Source: Pseudomonadota bacterium
GTDB lineage: Bacteria; Pseudomonadota; Alphaproteobacteria; Rhizobiales; Xanthobacteraceae
DNA length: 64,000 bases
Direction of reading: 5' to 3'
Assembly (NCBI GenBank): GCA_023451825.1
Contig: JAEXYA010000004.1
Location: forward strand, 41,860 to 105,859
Program-made: the position numbers and the translations under genes
The notes under the pieces: generated by a model
Told to the model about the DNA's origin: nothing
What the model saw: the letters and a program-made list of their open reading frames with translations, nothing else
Databases searched by the model: none
Part shown: positions 1 through 8,889 of the stretch, piece after piece
Numbering within the stretch: the stretch's first letter is position 1
Layout: the number at the start of each line of letters is the position of its first letter

Positions 1-515
1 GCGCCCTTGTCGTTCAGGTCGGTGAGTTTGGAAAGGGTCGCGTCCATCGCGCGGCCGGTCGGAACGACCTTCTTCGCATTGATGTCCTTGGCTGCATTCA
101 TGTCGCCCTTGTTCGCCAGTGCCTGCACATCGTTTGCGGCAGCGATGAACTCCTTCCACTCCTTGTCGAGCTTGTCGGCGAGTTCGCGTTCGGCCGGCGA
201 CGACACCAGCGGAGCATAAGCCTTGGCGGCCTTGTCGAAGTCGGCCTTGCGGGCTGCCAGGTTCTTGTCCACGTCGGGGCGGTCGGCGTCAGCCACGATC
301 AGGTGGTCACGCAAGACGGCGCGGAAGCGGGCCGATTGCACGCGCATCTCGCCGATCCAGCGGACGCTGGGCAGCCATGAATCCTTGATGTCGTGAGTCG
401 CGGCGTTCATCGCGCGCATCTGAAAGAAGGCGAGGCCGCCGATGCCGGCGATGGCGACAAACAGGAAGGCGACAATCACAAACAGCTTGGTGCTGATCGA
501 ATATCTGGCGAGCAC
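1..515 (-). CDS. Methyl-accepting chemotaxis protein, N-terminal part (gene runs off the window)
   Basis: Reading the minus strand from a GTG at 515, preceded by GAGGAAAC, gives an open frame that leaves the window without a stop. The product starts with a short cytoplasmic tail and one membrane segment (about residues 9-32). A helical periplasmic domain follows (MNAATHDIKDSWLPSVRWIG and onward), which resembles the four-helix-bundle ligand domain of chemotaxis receptors. The HAMP and signalling domains would lie outside the window. What is visible supports a sensory transducer at the inner membrane; the ligand cannot be guessed. The GTG start is chosen from its Shine-Dalgarno match. Confidence 0.8.
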   Translation of the reverse strand, partial: MLARYSISTKLFVIVAFLFVAIAGIGGLAFFQMRAMNAATHDIKDSWLPSVRWIGEMRVQSARFRAVLRDHLIVADADRPDVDKNLAARKADFDKAAKAYAPLVSSPAERELADKLDKEWKEFIAAANDVQALANKGDMNAAKDINAKKVVPTGRAMDATLSKLTDLNDKG

Positions 516-963
516 GGAGGTTTCCTCGGCGTTTTGGCCGCGAACCTCGGCTGGCCATCACGGCAATGGAGGACACGCAGCGGGCAATGAATGCAGCAAG
601 TTCCAGCTGAAGAGCCTGCCTTCAAAACGGGCAGGTTTCATACAGATGACACTGAGCGCGGGTGGTCAAAGTTCGGTAAACTTTTCTACAAATCGCAATA
701 AGTGGTTGAATTTGTCGCATAAATACCGCTGTAGGCGTTCGCGCGGCGAACCTGATGCCCGCCTGTACGTGCTGCTGATATTGTATGCACCCTTGGGGTG
801 TCGGTGCTCGATCAACGGTTCGGCCCTGCCGATTTCGATTCGATCCGTTGCCAGCCGGGTGCCGCCATTCGGTTGCCGCGCATGATCCGGTCGGCTAAAC
901 CCTGCGCTTCGCGCATAGGCGCGGCTCCCGATTCTGACCTCTGACCGCACTTCCAGGATAACC
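516..963. other. Intergenic region between the divergent MCP gene and aspS
   Basis: About 450 bases with no gene I trust. Open frames here are short, overlap the chemotaxis gene and have no recognisable product. The stretch near 660-735 is more AT-rich than its surroundings and probably carries promoters for one or both flanking genes, but I see no clear sigma-factor motif. Confidence 0.5.
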
Positions 964-2733
964 ATGCATCGCTACCGGTCCCACACCTGCGGCGCGCTCC
1001 GCGACAGCCATATCGATCAGACCGTGCGCCTGTCCGGCTGGTGCCATCGTATCCGCGACCATGGCGGCGTGCTGTTCATCGACCTGCGCGACCATTACGG
1101 CCTGACCCAGTGTGTCGCCGATCCGGATTCGCCGGCCTTCAAGACCGCCGAAACGCTGCGTTCGGAATGGGTCGTGCGCATCGACGGCAAGGTGCGTCGC
1201 CGTCCTGAAGGCACCAATAACGACGAACTGCCGACCGGGCAGGTGGAGATCTATATCGACGCCATTGAGGTGCTCGGCGCGGCTGCCGAATTGCCGCTGC
1301 CGGTGTTCGGCGATCAGGACTATCCGGAAGACATCCGCCTGAAGTTCAGGTTCTTGGATCTGCGCCGCGAAAAGCTGCATCAGAACATCATGACGCGCGG
1401 CGCCATCGTCGATAGCATGCGCCGCCGCATGAAGGAGCAGGGCTTCTTCGAATTCCAGACGCCGATCCTTTCGGCTTCTTCGCCGGAAGGTGCGCGCGAC
1501 TTCCTGGTGCCGTCGCGCGTCCATCCCGGCAAGTTCTACGCGCTGCCGCAGGCGCCGCAGCAGTACAAGCAGCTGCTGATGATGTCCGGCTTCGATCGCT
1601 ATTTCCAGATCGCGCCATGTTTCCGTGACGAAGACCCGCGCGCCGATCGACTGCCTGAATTCTACCAGCTCGATCTGGAGATGAGCTTCATCGAGCAGGA
1701 AGACGTGTTCGCCGCGATGCAGCCTGTCATCACCGGCATCTTCGAGGAATTCGCCGACGGCAAGCCGGTCAGCAAGGACTGGCCGCGCATTCCTTATGCC
1801 GACGCGATCCGCAACTATGGCACCGACAAGCCGGACCTGCGCAATCCGCTGATCATGCAGGACGTCTCCGAGCATTTCCGCGGTTCGGGCTTCAAGGTCT
1901 TCGCGCGCATGCTCGAAGATTCGAAGAACCGCGTCTGGGCTATTCCGGGTCCGACAGGTGGCAGCCGCGCGTTCTGCGACCGCATGAACTCCTGGGCGCA
2001 GGGCGAAGGTCAGCCGGGCCTCGGTTACATTATGTGGCGCGAGAACAATGAGGGCGCTGGCCCGATCGCCAACAATATCGGTGCCGAGCGTGCCGAAGCG
2101 GTCCGTGCAGCGCTTGGCCTCAAGGCCGGCGACGCGGCGTTCTTCGTCGCGGGCGATCCGGACAAGTTCTACAAGTTCGCCGGCCTTGCGCGCACCAGGG
2201 TGGGCGAAGAACTGAAGCTGGTCGACAAGGATCGGTTCGAATTGGCGTGGATCGTCGATTTCCCGATGTTCGAATACGATGAAGACAACAAGAAGATCGA
2301 TTTCTCTCACAACCCGTTCTCGATGCCGCAGGGTGGCCTCGAAGCGCTGCAGTCGCAGGATCCGCTGACGATCAAGGCATTCCAATACGACATCGTCTGC
2401 AACGGCTACGAGATGGCCTCAGGCGGCATCCGCAACCACAAGCCCGAAGCGATGGTGAAGGCATTCGAGATCGCGGGCTATGGCGAGAGCGAAGTGATCG
2501 AACGCTTCGGCGGCATGTATCGCGCATTCCAGTACGGCGCCCCGCCGCATGGCGGCATGGCAGCCGGTCTCGAGCGCATTGTCATGCTGCTGTGCGGGAC
2601 CAACAACCTGCGCGAGGTCTCGCTGTTCCCGATGAACCAGCAATATGCCGACCTGCTGATGGGCGCGCCGTCGGAAGCGTCGCCGAAGCAGCTGCGTGAA
2701 GCGCATATCCGGCTGAACCTGCCGGAGAAGTGA
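964..2733 (+). CDS. aspS: Aspartyl-tRNA synthetase
   Basis: Class IIb aminoacyl-tRNA synthetase of 589 residues, the usual length of the bacterial type. It charges tRNA-Asp in the cytoplasm. In many alphaproteobacteria the enzyme is non-discriminating and also charges tRNA-Asn for GatCAB; that is family knowledge and not readable here. An N-terminal OB-fold anticodon-binding domain (about 1-105) is followed by the catalytic core. Motif 2 (FRDEDPRADRLPEFYQLD) lies near residue 219, the bacterial GAD insertion at roughly 290-420, and motif 3 (GLERIVMLL) near 535. The ATG at 964 gives the standard MHRYRSHTCG beginning. A perfect hairpin follows the stop. Confidence 0.97.
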   Translation: MHRYRSHTCGALRDSHIDQTVRLSGWCHRIRDHGGVLFIDLRDHYGLTQCVADPDSPAFKTAETLRSEWVVRIDGKVRRRPEGTNNDELPTGQVEIYIDAIEVLGAAAELPLPVFGDQDYPEDIRLKFRFLDLRREKLHQNIMTRGAIVDSMRRRMKEQGFFEFQTPILSASSPEGARDFLVPSRVHPGKFYALPQAPQQYKQLLMMSGFDRYFQIAPCFRDEDPRADRLPEFYQLDLEMSFIEQEDVFAAMQPVITGIFEEFADGKPVSKDWPRIPYADAIRNYGTDKPDLRNPLIMQDVSEHFRGSGFKVFARMLEDSKNRVWAIPGPTGGSRAFCDRMNSWAQGEGQPGLGYIMWRENNEGAGPIANNIGAERAEAVRAALGLKAGDAAFFVAGDPDKFYKFAGLARTRVGEELKLVDKDRFELAWIVDFPMFEYDEDNKKIDFSHNPFSMPQGGLEALQSQDPLTIKAFQYDIVCNGYEMASGGIRNHKPEAMVKAFEIAGYGESEVIERFGGMYRAFQYGAPPHGGMAAGLERIVMLLCGTNNLREVSLFPMNQQYADLLMGAPSEASPKQLREAHIRLNLPEK

Positions 2734-2744
2734 TCTCGGTTCTT

Positions 2745-2769
2745 GACCTCTCCCGAGACGGGAGAGGTC
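2745..2769. terminator. Perfect 10-bp inverted repeat after aspS
   Basis: GACCTCTCCC, loop GAGAC, GGGAGAGGTC, twelve bases after the aspS stop. There is no run of T on either side, so it may act as a 3' stabilising or Rho-assisted structure more than as a classical intrinsic terminator. Confidence 0.55.
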
Positions 2770-2809
2770 TGATCGTGCGGCTATATGGATGAGGATAGTG
2801 CTCGGCCTG

Positions 2810-2935
2810 CATGGTTCGAGACGCCCGCTGCGCGGGCTCCTCACCATGAGGGTCGTCTACATTAGCACCATACTCTTCCCTCATCCTGAGGAGCGGCCTT
2901 CTTTAGGCCGCGTCTCGAAGGATGGCCGCGGGCTG
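2810..2935. repeat. Intergenic repeat, family A (CTCATCCTGAGGAG / GCGTCTCGAAGGATG)
   Basis: Two half-elements: 2810-2850 reads ATGGTTCGAGACG ... CTCCTCACCATGAGG, and 2878-2930 reads CTCATCCTGAGGAG ... GTCTCGAAGGATG. The same two modules occur at 13985-14096 and 48447-48556. It lies between the convergent aspS and the 2980-4959 gene. Each half can fold on itself. Copies like this are widespread in Bradyrhizobium-type genomes (family knowledge). Confidence 0.75.
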
Positions 2936-2979
2936 CTTTCAGCCCTGCACACGAGATGGGCGAGGTGAAGCCCGAAGCC

Positions 2980-4959
2980 TCACTTGTTCTGCACATCAAT
3001 CTCGAACATCGTGAAGGCCACCGCCGGATCGTTCTTCGCCAGCTCCATGAACTGCATCACCGGCAATTTCGCGCGCGGCGTGATCTTCAGCGCCATCGTG
3101 CCGTTGGGCTTTTCGATCAGAGTAGCAACGGCATCGGCGAGACGACCGGATACGGGATCATCATTGCCGGCGGCGCGGCCCTTGGTCCTGATCTCGTTTG
3201 CGAGCGTCGCGCGCGCCGTCTCCGTCGAGACATTCTGCTTGCGGGCATATTGAGCGATCGACAGTTCGACCGCGCCGAGATCGCGGCCGACGATTTCGAT
3301 CGCGCCATACTCGACCGGCAACGCAGCCATCAGCGCCTTCTGCGGATCGGTCGTGAACACGCCGCGCTGGACATTGTCGAGCGAAGCCTTCGCCTCCACC
3401 GCGAACAGCTTGCCGATCTCGAAAGTGCCGGGCGTCAGCACCAGCTTCTTCTCGCTTTCGTTCCAGGCCAGGCCGATATCCATATCGGCGGTGGCTTCGT
3501 TGATGCCGACTTCGCGCAGCAGCGTGAAGGGCTCGCCGTCTTTCGCCTCAAGCGGACCGGTCATCTTGAGCTTGAGATTGATCTTGCTCGGGATCGCGCC
3601 GACGAATTGCCCCCAACTCAGGCTCGCATGGTGGATCGTGATGAGCTTGCCGCTGTCTTTATGCGGCGCGACGAGCTCATTCAGTTCGATGCCTTCCAGC
3701 CCTTTCAGCATCCCGACAATGCTGTCGGTGGATGGCGCTGAGCCTGGCACGGTCATTTGTGCCGTCTGCCGCATCAGGCCTGCGAAATCGAAGCCCTTGA
3801 GAGCGAAGCGGCCGAGTTTGATCGGACCGTCTTTCGCCTTGCCGTCCACGCCTTCGATCACGAATTCGCCGACCTTGCCGCGATCGAGATTGAAACGCAT
3901 CGCTGCAAGCTTGACCGGACCATCCGGCGTCTGTACGGAAAGGCCCTGCATCTCACTGCTGTCGATCTGGATGCCTTCATAGGTGGACGCCACCGTGTCG
4001 ATCATGGCGCGCGCCTTGGCCAGATCTGGCGGTGCGTTTGCAGCAGGCAGCACCGCCAGCAATTCCTGCATCTTGAATTTGGACGGCTGGATCTTCATGT
4101 CGCCCATCTTGATGCCGTCGATGCGGAACGAGGGGCCGTTATCCGATGTCAGCGTATAGGCGCCGGTGCTGATCGGGCCCTGGATGCGATAGAATTTGTC
4201 ATCGCTCGCATGCGCGGGATCGAGCACGGTTGCTGTCGCGGTCGCGTCAAAATCCCGTGCGGTGATGTCAACGATCTCACCGGTCATCCGCGTCTTCTTG
4301 CCGGGCTGCGCAACGGTCATCGCAATCGTGACGCGGCCCATATGCGACGTGGCAACCTTGCCGTCCTTGATGTCGCGGATGGCGAGGTCCGAATAGACAT
4401 AGTCAGCGCCGTCGGGCAGCACCGTGCCCTTTGCCGTCACCGTGACCGTCGGCGCCGTCATCGCGCGCGCGGAGATGGCGGCGAACTGCGTAAGGCCGGC
4501 GCGATACATGTCGAGCGGTGTTGTCAACTTGGCCTGCGCCGGCATCTGCGTCGGGCCGGAATAGTCGGTCATCTCGAAACGGGGCGCCTTGACCGTGACG
4601 TCGAGGCCGCCCGATGGCGCGATCGCGCCGCTGGCGTCGATGTCGGTCAGAACGATGGTGTTCGCCGTAAATGTCGATCCGCTGCCGAGCCCGATCGACG
4701 ACGCCGCGAAACGGCCAACCTTGATATCTGCTTGCTGCGGTGCACTGAAGGATACGGCGACATCGGAAATGGTGACGTCGCGCTTCCACAGGCTGAAGGT
4801 GAGTTCGCCGTGTTTGGCTTGTCCGCCGCCAGCGCGGATCTGAGCAAAATTCGCTTCAATCTCGTTCGCAATCCGGTGTTTGATATAGGCTTCGGTGCCG
4901 AAATAGCCGCCAACAGCAGCAACAGCGGCCACTCCGAGGCCGACGACGATTTTGGACAT
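2980..4959 (-). CDS. Membrane-anchored periplasmic protein of unknown function (DUF945/YdgA-like or AsmA-like)
   Basis: 659 residues from the ATG at 4959, which has GGAG eight bases upstream; longer in-frame starts lack one. Residues 5-22 form a single hydrophobic segment ending in GGYFGTEAYIKHR, a typical uncleaved anchor. The rest is a long, beta-rich, hydrophilic periplasmic region with repeated modules such as DVAVSF, DIDASGAI and GVDGKAKDGPIKLGRFALKGFDF. This style suggests the DUF945 or AsmA-like families linked to envelope maintenance. I cannot pick one from sequence alone. No operon partner: its 3' end faces aspS and its 5' end faces the malic enzyme gene. Confidence 0.7.
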   Translation of the reverse strand: MSKIVVGLGVAAVAAVGGYFGTEAYIKHRIANEIEANFAQIRAGGGQAKHGELTFSLWKRDVTISDVAVSFSAPQQADIKVGRFAASSIGLGSGSTFTANTIVLTDIDASGAIAPSGGLDVTVKAPRFEMTDYSGPTQMPAQAKLTTPLDMYRAGLTQFAAISARAMTAPTVTVTAKGTVLPDGADYVYSDLAIRDIKDGKVATSHMGRVTIAMTVAQPGKKTRMTGEIVDITARDFDATATATVLDPAHASDDKFYRIQGPISTGAYTLTSDNGPSFRIDGIKMGDMKIQPSKFKMQELLAVLPAANAPPDLAKARAMIDTVASTYEGIQIDSSEMQGLSVQTPDGPVKLAAMRFNLDRGKVGEFVIEGVDGKAKDGPIKLGRFALKGFDFAGLMRQTAQMTVPGSAPSTDSIVGMLKGLEGIELNELVAPHKDSGKLITIHHASLSWGQFVGAIPSKINLKLKMTGPLEAKDGEPFTLLREVGINEATADMDIGLAWNESEKKLVLTPGTFEIGKLFAVEAKASLDNVQRGVFTTDPQKALMAALPVEYGAIEIVGRDLGAVELSIAQYARKQNVSTETARATLANEIRTKGRAAGNDDPVSGRLADAVATLIEKPNGTMALKITPRAKLPVMQFMELAKNDPAVAFTMFEIDVQNK

Positions 4960-5312
4960 TGGGAAAACTCCGTTAGCGGGCCTTGCGACGAGCAGATGAC
5001 ATATCTCGCCAGCAGTCGAGTTGCCGCGCCGGTGCACCGACGGACGCATTTGCGCGTTGCAGCATTAAGGTACCCATGTTTGAAAGGAACGGGCAAGAGA
5101 AGGTCAAGGCAGTCTTTCCTAAGACGCGCACACCGGCCAATCGGTTCGAGCCTGCAAACGTCAAATTTCCAGCATGTAGGGGACGTCTGACATGCGTCCG
5201 GAAGCGGTTGCGCCAATGCCGTCTGGCGGGATAGACATCGCGCTGAATCCGCCGAACAACCCATCATTCAGTTGTCCTGCAATCCCTGCTGTTTGCCCCG
5301 ACCGGAGCGCTC
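4960..5312. other. Divergent intergenic region upstream of the malic enzyme gene
   Basis: About 350 bases between two divergent starts, so it must hold promoters for both. Short open frames on both strands have no plausible product. I recognise no repeat or operator here. Confidence 0.45.
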
Positions 5313-7622
5313 ATGTCCTCTCCTTCCTCCGAAGAATTGTCGCGCGCGGCGCTCGCTTATCACCGGTTGCCGAAACCGGGTAAGCTCGAGATCCAGGCGA
5401 CCAAGCCGCTCGCCAACCAGCGCGACCTTGCGCTCGCTTACTCGCCCGGCGTCGCCGCGCCCTGCATGGCGATTGCCGCCGATCCGAACGAGGCGGCTTC
5501 GCTGACCTCGCGCGCCAATCTCGTGGCCGTGGTGTCGAATGGCACCGCCGTGCTCGGTCTTGGCAATATCGGCCCGCTGGCGTCGAAGCCTGTGATGGAA
5601 GGCAAGGCTGTCCTGTTCAAGAAGTTCGCCGGCATCGACGTGTTCGACATCGAGATCGCCGCCGACACCATCGAGCGCGTGGTCGAGACCGTCTCGGCGC
5701 TGGAGCCGACCTTTGGCGGCATCAATCTCGAAGACATCAAGGGACCGGAGTGTTTTGAGATCGAGGCGCAGCTCAAGGAGCGCATGAAGATCCCGGTCTT
5801 CCATGACGACCAGCATGGCACCGCCATCATCGTCGGCGCCGCGATCAAGAACGCACTGCTTCTGAACGGCAAGAAGCTGCCGGATGTGAAGATCGTCTGC
5901 TCGGGTGCAGGCGCTGCGGCGATCGCCTGTTTGAACCTGCTGGTGTCGCTTGGCGCCAAGCGTGAAAACATCTGGGTCTGCGATATCGATGGCGTCGTGC
6001 ATGAAGGCCGTAACACGCTGATGGATCGCTGGAAGGCGGTTTATGCGCAGAAGACCGACGCGCGCACGCTCGGCGAGGTCATTGGTGGCGCTGATATCTT
6101 CCTCGGCGTGTCCGCGCCAAACGTGCTGAAGCCCGAAATGGTCAAGGCGATGGCCGACAAGCCGCTGGTGCTTGCGCTTGCTAATCCGACCCCGGAAATC
6201 ATGCCGGACGAAGCGCGCAAGGCGCGCCCGGATGCGATGATCTGCACTGGCCGTTCGGACTTCCCGAACCAGGTCAACAATGTCCTCTGCTTCCCCTTCA
6301 TTTTCCGCGGCGCGCTGGATTGCGGCGCCACCGCCATCAATGAAGCGATGAAGCATGCGGCCGTGGATGCGATTGCGCAGCTCGCGCAGGATCCGCCGTC
6401 GGATGCCGTGCATGCCGGCTTCGAGAGCGAGACGCAGGGCTTTGGCCCAGGCTCGCTGATCCCGTCGCCCTTCGATCCGCGCCTGATCCTGCGCATCGCG
6501 CCGGCCGTCGCGAAAGCTGCGATGGACTCGGGCGTCGCCTCGCGGCCGATCGCCAATTTCGACGAATATACCGCGAACCTCGAGCGCTTCGCGTTCCGCT
6601 CGGGCCTGGTGATGAAGCCCGTTTTCGCCAAGGCGAAGACGCAGCCCGTCCGCGTGATCTATGCGGAAGGCGAGGACGAGCGCGTGCTGCGCGCCGTGCA
6701 GGTCGTGCTAGAAGAGAAGCTGGCGCGTCCCATTCTCGTCGGTCGTCCGTCGGTGGTCGATGCGCGCATCAAGCGCTTCGGCCTGTCGATCAAGGCCGGA
6801 CAGGACTTTGACCTCATCAATCCCGAGGACGATCCGCGTTATCGCTCTTACGTGCAGTCCTATATCGACGTCGCAGGTCGTCGCGGCGTGACGCCTGATG
6901 TGGCGCGCACGGTCGTTCGCACCAATGCGACGGTGATTGCAGCGCTCGCCGTGATCCGCGGCGAAGCCGATGCGATGATCTGCGGCATCGAAGGCCGTTT
7001 CATGAGCCATCTGCGCCATGTGCGCGAGATCATCGGCTTCCTGCCGGGCGTCAGCGATTTCGCAGCGCTGTCGCTGATGATCACCAGCAAGGGCGCGCAT
7101 TTCATTGCCGACACGCAGGTGCGTCCGAACCCGAGCGCGCATGAGCTCGCCGAGATCGCAGCACTCGCCGCCAATCATGTGCAGCGTTTCGCCATGAAGC
7201 CGAAGATCGCTTTCGTCTCGCATTCGGATTTCGGCAGCTACGATACGGATTCCTCGCGAAAAATGCGTCACGCGGCGGCGCTGCTGCGTGAAAAGCATCC
7301 GGAGATCGAGTCTGACGGTGAAATGCAGGGCGACACGGCGCTCTCCGAAGCCGCGCGAAAAATGGTGCTGCCGCATTCGAATCTCGAAGGTGCCGCCAAT
7401 GTCCTGATCATGCCGACGCTGGACGCGGCGAATGTCGCCTATCAGATGATCAAGACGCTCGCCGACGCATTGCCGGTCGGTCCGATCCTGATCGGCCCTG
7501 CGCGTCCGGCCCATATCCTGACGCAAGGCGTGACCGCGCGCGGCATTCTCAACATGACCGCCGTTGCCGCCGTCGAAGCGCAGGAACGGGCAGGGCGTTC
7601 GCAGGCCAATCTGTTCGGCTGA
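5313..7622 (+). CDS. maeB: NADP-dependent malic enzyme with C-terminal phosphotransacetylase-like domain
   Basis: 769 residues, the size of the large two-domain proteobacterial malic enzymes (called tme or dme in rhizobia). It decarboxylates malate to pyruvate, feeding NADPH and acetyl-CoA metabolism. The malic domain fills about residues 1-430: SPGVAAPCMAI at 44-54, FHDDQHGTA in the active site and a CSGAGAAAIACL dinucleotide loop near 196. The rest is a phosphotransacetylase-like domain that in this family is regulatory and not catalytic. The ATG at 5313 follows CCGGAGCG. Whether NADP or NAD is preferred (tme versus dme) is inferred, not seen. Confidence 0.93.
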   Translation: MSSPSSEELSRAALAYHRLPKPGKLEIQATKPLANQRDLALAYSPGVAAPCMAIAADPNEAASLTSRANLVAVVSNGTAVLGLGNIGPLASKPVMEGKAVLFKKFAGIDVFDIEIAADTIERVVETVSALEPTFGGINLEDIKGPECFEIEAQLKERMKIPVFHDDQHGTAIIVGAAIKNALLLNGKKLPDVKIVCSGAGAAAIACLNLLVSLGAKRENIWVCDIDGVVHEGRNTLMDRWKAVYAQKTDARTLGEVIGGADIFLGVSAPNVLKPEMVKAMADKPLVLALANPTPEIMPDEARKARPDAMICTGRSDFPNQVNNVLCFPFIFRGALDCGATAINEAMKHAAVDAIAQLAQDPPSDAVHAGFESETQGFGPGSLIPSPFDPRLILRIAPAVAKAAMDSGVASRPIANFDEYTANLERFAFRSGLVMKPVFAKAKTQPVRVIYAEGEDERVLRAVQVVLEEKLARPILVGRPSVVDARIKRFGLSIKAGQDFDLINPEDDPRYRSYVQSYIDVAGRRGVTPDVARTVVRTNATVIAALAVIRGEADAMICGIEGRFMSHLRHVREIIGFLPGVSDFAALSLMITSKGAHFIADTQVRPNPSAHELAEIAALAANHVQRFAMKPKIAFVSHSDFGSYDTDSSRKMRHAAALLREKHPEIESDGEMQGDTALSEAARKMVLPHSNLEGAANVLIMPTLDAANVAYQMIKTLADALPVGPILIGPARPAHILTQGVTARGILNMTAVAAVEAQERAGRSQANLFG

Positions 7623-7653
7623 GCCGGCCGAACCATCACTGATCGATCGACGA

Positions 7654-7687
7654 CAAATGGATGACTTCGCAAGAAGTCATCCATTTG
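7654..7687. terminator. Perfect 15-bp hairpin with GCAA tetraloop
   Basis: CAAATGGATGACTTC and GAAGTCATCCATTTG pair without mismatch around a GCAA (GNRA) loop, 32 bases after the malic enzyme stop. The downstream flank is CGTTTGTATTTG, T-rich but interrupted. A terminator or 3'-end stabiliser is the simplest reading. Confidence 0.65.
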
Positions 7688-7698
7688 CGTTTGTATTT

Positions 7699-7724
7699 GC
7701 GACAAACTTGATCATACTTGTCGC
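7699..7724. promoter_or_regulatory. Dyad GCGACAA-N12-TTGTCGC upstream of the DoxX gene
   Basis: Perfect 7-bp half-sites, 12 bases apart, 40 bases before the DoxX start. The layout fits a dimeric repressor operator overlapping a promoter. No regulator can be named and no regulator gene is adjacent. It could also be a weak extension of the hairpin just upstream. Confidence 0.3.
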
Positions 7725-7763
7725 GTTTCGATCCGCAGTCGTTGCAGTTCGTGGGGCCATTTC

Positions 7764-8216
7764 ATGCCGGCGTTTATTACTTTCGGTCGTATCCTGTTCG
7801 CCGTCATTTTCATCGCTTCGGGCGCAAACAAGTTCCTTGATCTCGGCGTGGCTGCAGATGCGATCGCCAACAAGATCATTCCCACGCTGCCGGCCGAGAT
7901 ATTGCCCTACACGCAGCAGCTCGAACAATTCGCCAATATGGAGCTGAAGCAGATCCTCGCGATTGCCACTGCAGCGCTGGAACTGATCGGCGGCGTGATG
8001 ATCGCGCTGAATTTCGGTGCACGTTTCTTTGCGCTGGTGATGGTGCTGTTCGTGATGGCTGCGACGTTCTATTTCCATGACTTCTGGAACCTGACCGGCG
8101 CTGATGCGAAGGGCCAGATGATCCATGCGCTGAAGAACCTGTCGCTGATCGGCGGGCTGTTCATGATCGCAGGGATCGGCAAGGGACCGCGGATGGATGG
8201 ATATAGCGAGGCGTGA
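7764..8216 (+). CDS. DoxX family integral membrane protein
   Basis: 150 residues with four predicted membrane segments. The N-terminus (GRILFAVIFIASGANKFLD) and the LELIGGVMIALNFGARFFALVMVLF segment are characteristic of the DoxX/SURF4-like family. Family members are small inner-membrane proteins, some linked to redox or thiol stress; a precise role is not established. It stands alone between the malic enzyme gene and a convergent neighbour, with a possible operator upstream. The ATG at 7764 begins MPAFITFGRILFAV, directly giving the first membrane segment. Confidence 0.85.
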   Translation: MPAFITFGRILFAVIFIASGANKFLDLGVAADAIANKIIPTLPAEILPYTQQLEQFANMELKQILAIATAALELIGGVMIALNFGARFFALVMVLFVMAATFYFHDFWNLTGADAKGQMIHALKNLSLIGGLFMIAGIGKGPRMDGYSEA

Positions 8217-8227
8217 GTAGCTCGCAT

Positions 8228-8334
8228 CGTAGGATGGGTTGAGCGCAGGCGCGCAGCGCCGGAGCGAAAACCCATCAGCCGAATTTGCCGCAGGGAAAGA
8301 TGGTGGGTTTTCGCTCCGCTCAACCCACCCTACG
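8228..8334. repeat. Intergenic palindrome, family B (GTAGGATGGGT[T/A]GAGC)
   Basis: Starts GTAGGATGGGTTGAGCGC and ends GCTCAACCCACCCTACG, so the arms can pair over most of their length around a variable centre. It lies between two convergent genes. Its right arm supplies the TAG stop (8330-8332, read on the minus strand) of the DHFR-like gene. Confidence 0.85.
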
Positions 8335-8881
8335 AACGGCGCCAAGCTGTAACAGTCACCTCATTCCCCGCATCCAGCACGCGCGTTTCGCTTGCCTTCA
8401 GCCCATGGCTTGCCAGCACATCATGCGCCGACCTTGCGGGGTCGCCGGGAAAGCACGGCTGACCATCGGGCAAGCGAACCCTGTGCGCTTCCGACAGCCA
8501 GAACACGTCGTAGCGGTCGAGAAAGAGACCATATACGTCCGGGCCGCCGATGATTGCCGCTGATCCTTCAGTGATGCCAGCCGCGTCCGCTGCGGCCTCG
8601 AAGGAAGCGCCAGCGGGATTCCAATAGATGGCTTGCGGAATGTCGTCAGCCGCCGCGAGTGCAGCGACGCGGCGGGTCACGATCAGCCGTCGCCGCACGC
8701 GCTCGCGCGGATCGCCATCGCCGGAATTGCGGCCGTGGACGACAAGCGCCGCGCGCGTCAGGCCATCGACGAAGAAACGGTGATCCGCTTTGAAGCGCAA
8801 CGCATCAGGCTGCTGATGTGTTGCGTCGGTCAGCCGACCGTCGGCCGAAACGATGACGAAGCCTTCAACCTTAATCGGCAT
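8330..8881 (-). CDS. Dihydrofolate-reductase-fold protein (free-standing RibD C-terminal-like domain)
   Basis: 183 residues. The opening strand (VEGFVIVSADGRLTDA), a central RRRLIVTRR strand and the glycine motif IIGGPDVYGLF near residue 119 are features of the DHFR / RibD-C fold that binds NADPH. It is not the housekeeping folA: the typical W-x-LP-x-D substrate region is missing. Reductase activity is plausible but the substrate is unknown. Its start lies 8 bases after the end of the deacetylase gene that follows on the plus coordinate, so the two are probably co-transcribed. The stop codon is formed by the adjacent palindromic repeat. Confidence 0.75.
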   Translation of the reverse strand: MPIKVEGFVIVSADGRLTDATHQQPDALRFKADHRFFVDGLTRAALVVHGRNSGDGDPRERVRRRLIVTRRVAALAAADDIPQAIYWNPAGASFEAAADAAGITEGSAAIIGGPDVYGLFLDRYDVFWLSEAHRVRLPDGQPCFPGDPARSAHDVLASHGLKASETRVLDAGNEVTVTAWRRS

Positions 8882-8889
8882 CGCGCATG

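Noticed and set aside
442..885. Possible 147-residue gene between the chemotaxis gene and aspS
   Set aside because: Its first part overlaps the chemotaxis gene's 5' end on the other strand, and the product is Ser/Arg-rich with no motif and no ribosome-binding site.
895..2385. A 496-codon minus-strand frame opposite aspS
   Set aside because: A GC-rich shadow frame with His/Arg-rich composition and no recognisable family.
3757..5190. A 477-codon plus-strand frame opposite the 2980-4959 gene
   Set aside because: Composition is typical of an antisense frame; the minus strand has a signal anchor, Shine-Dalgarno site and protein-like sequence.
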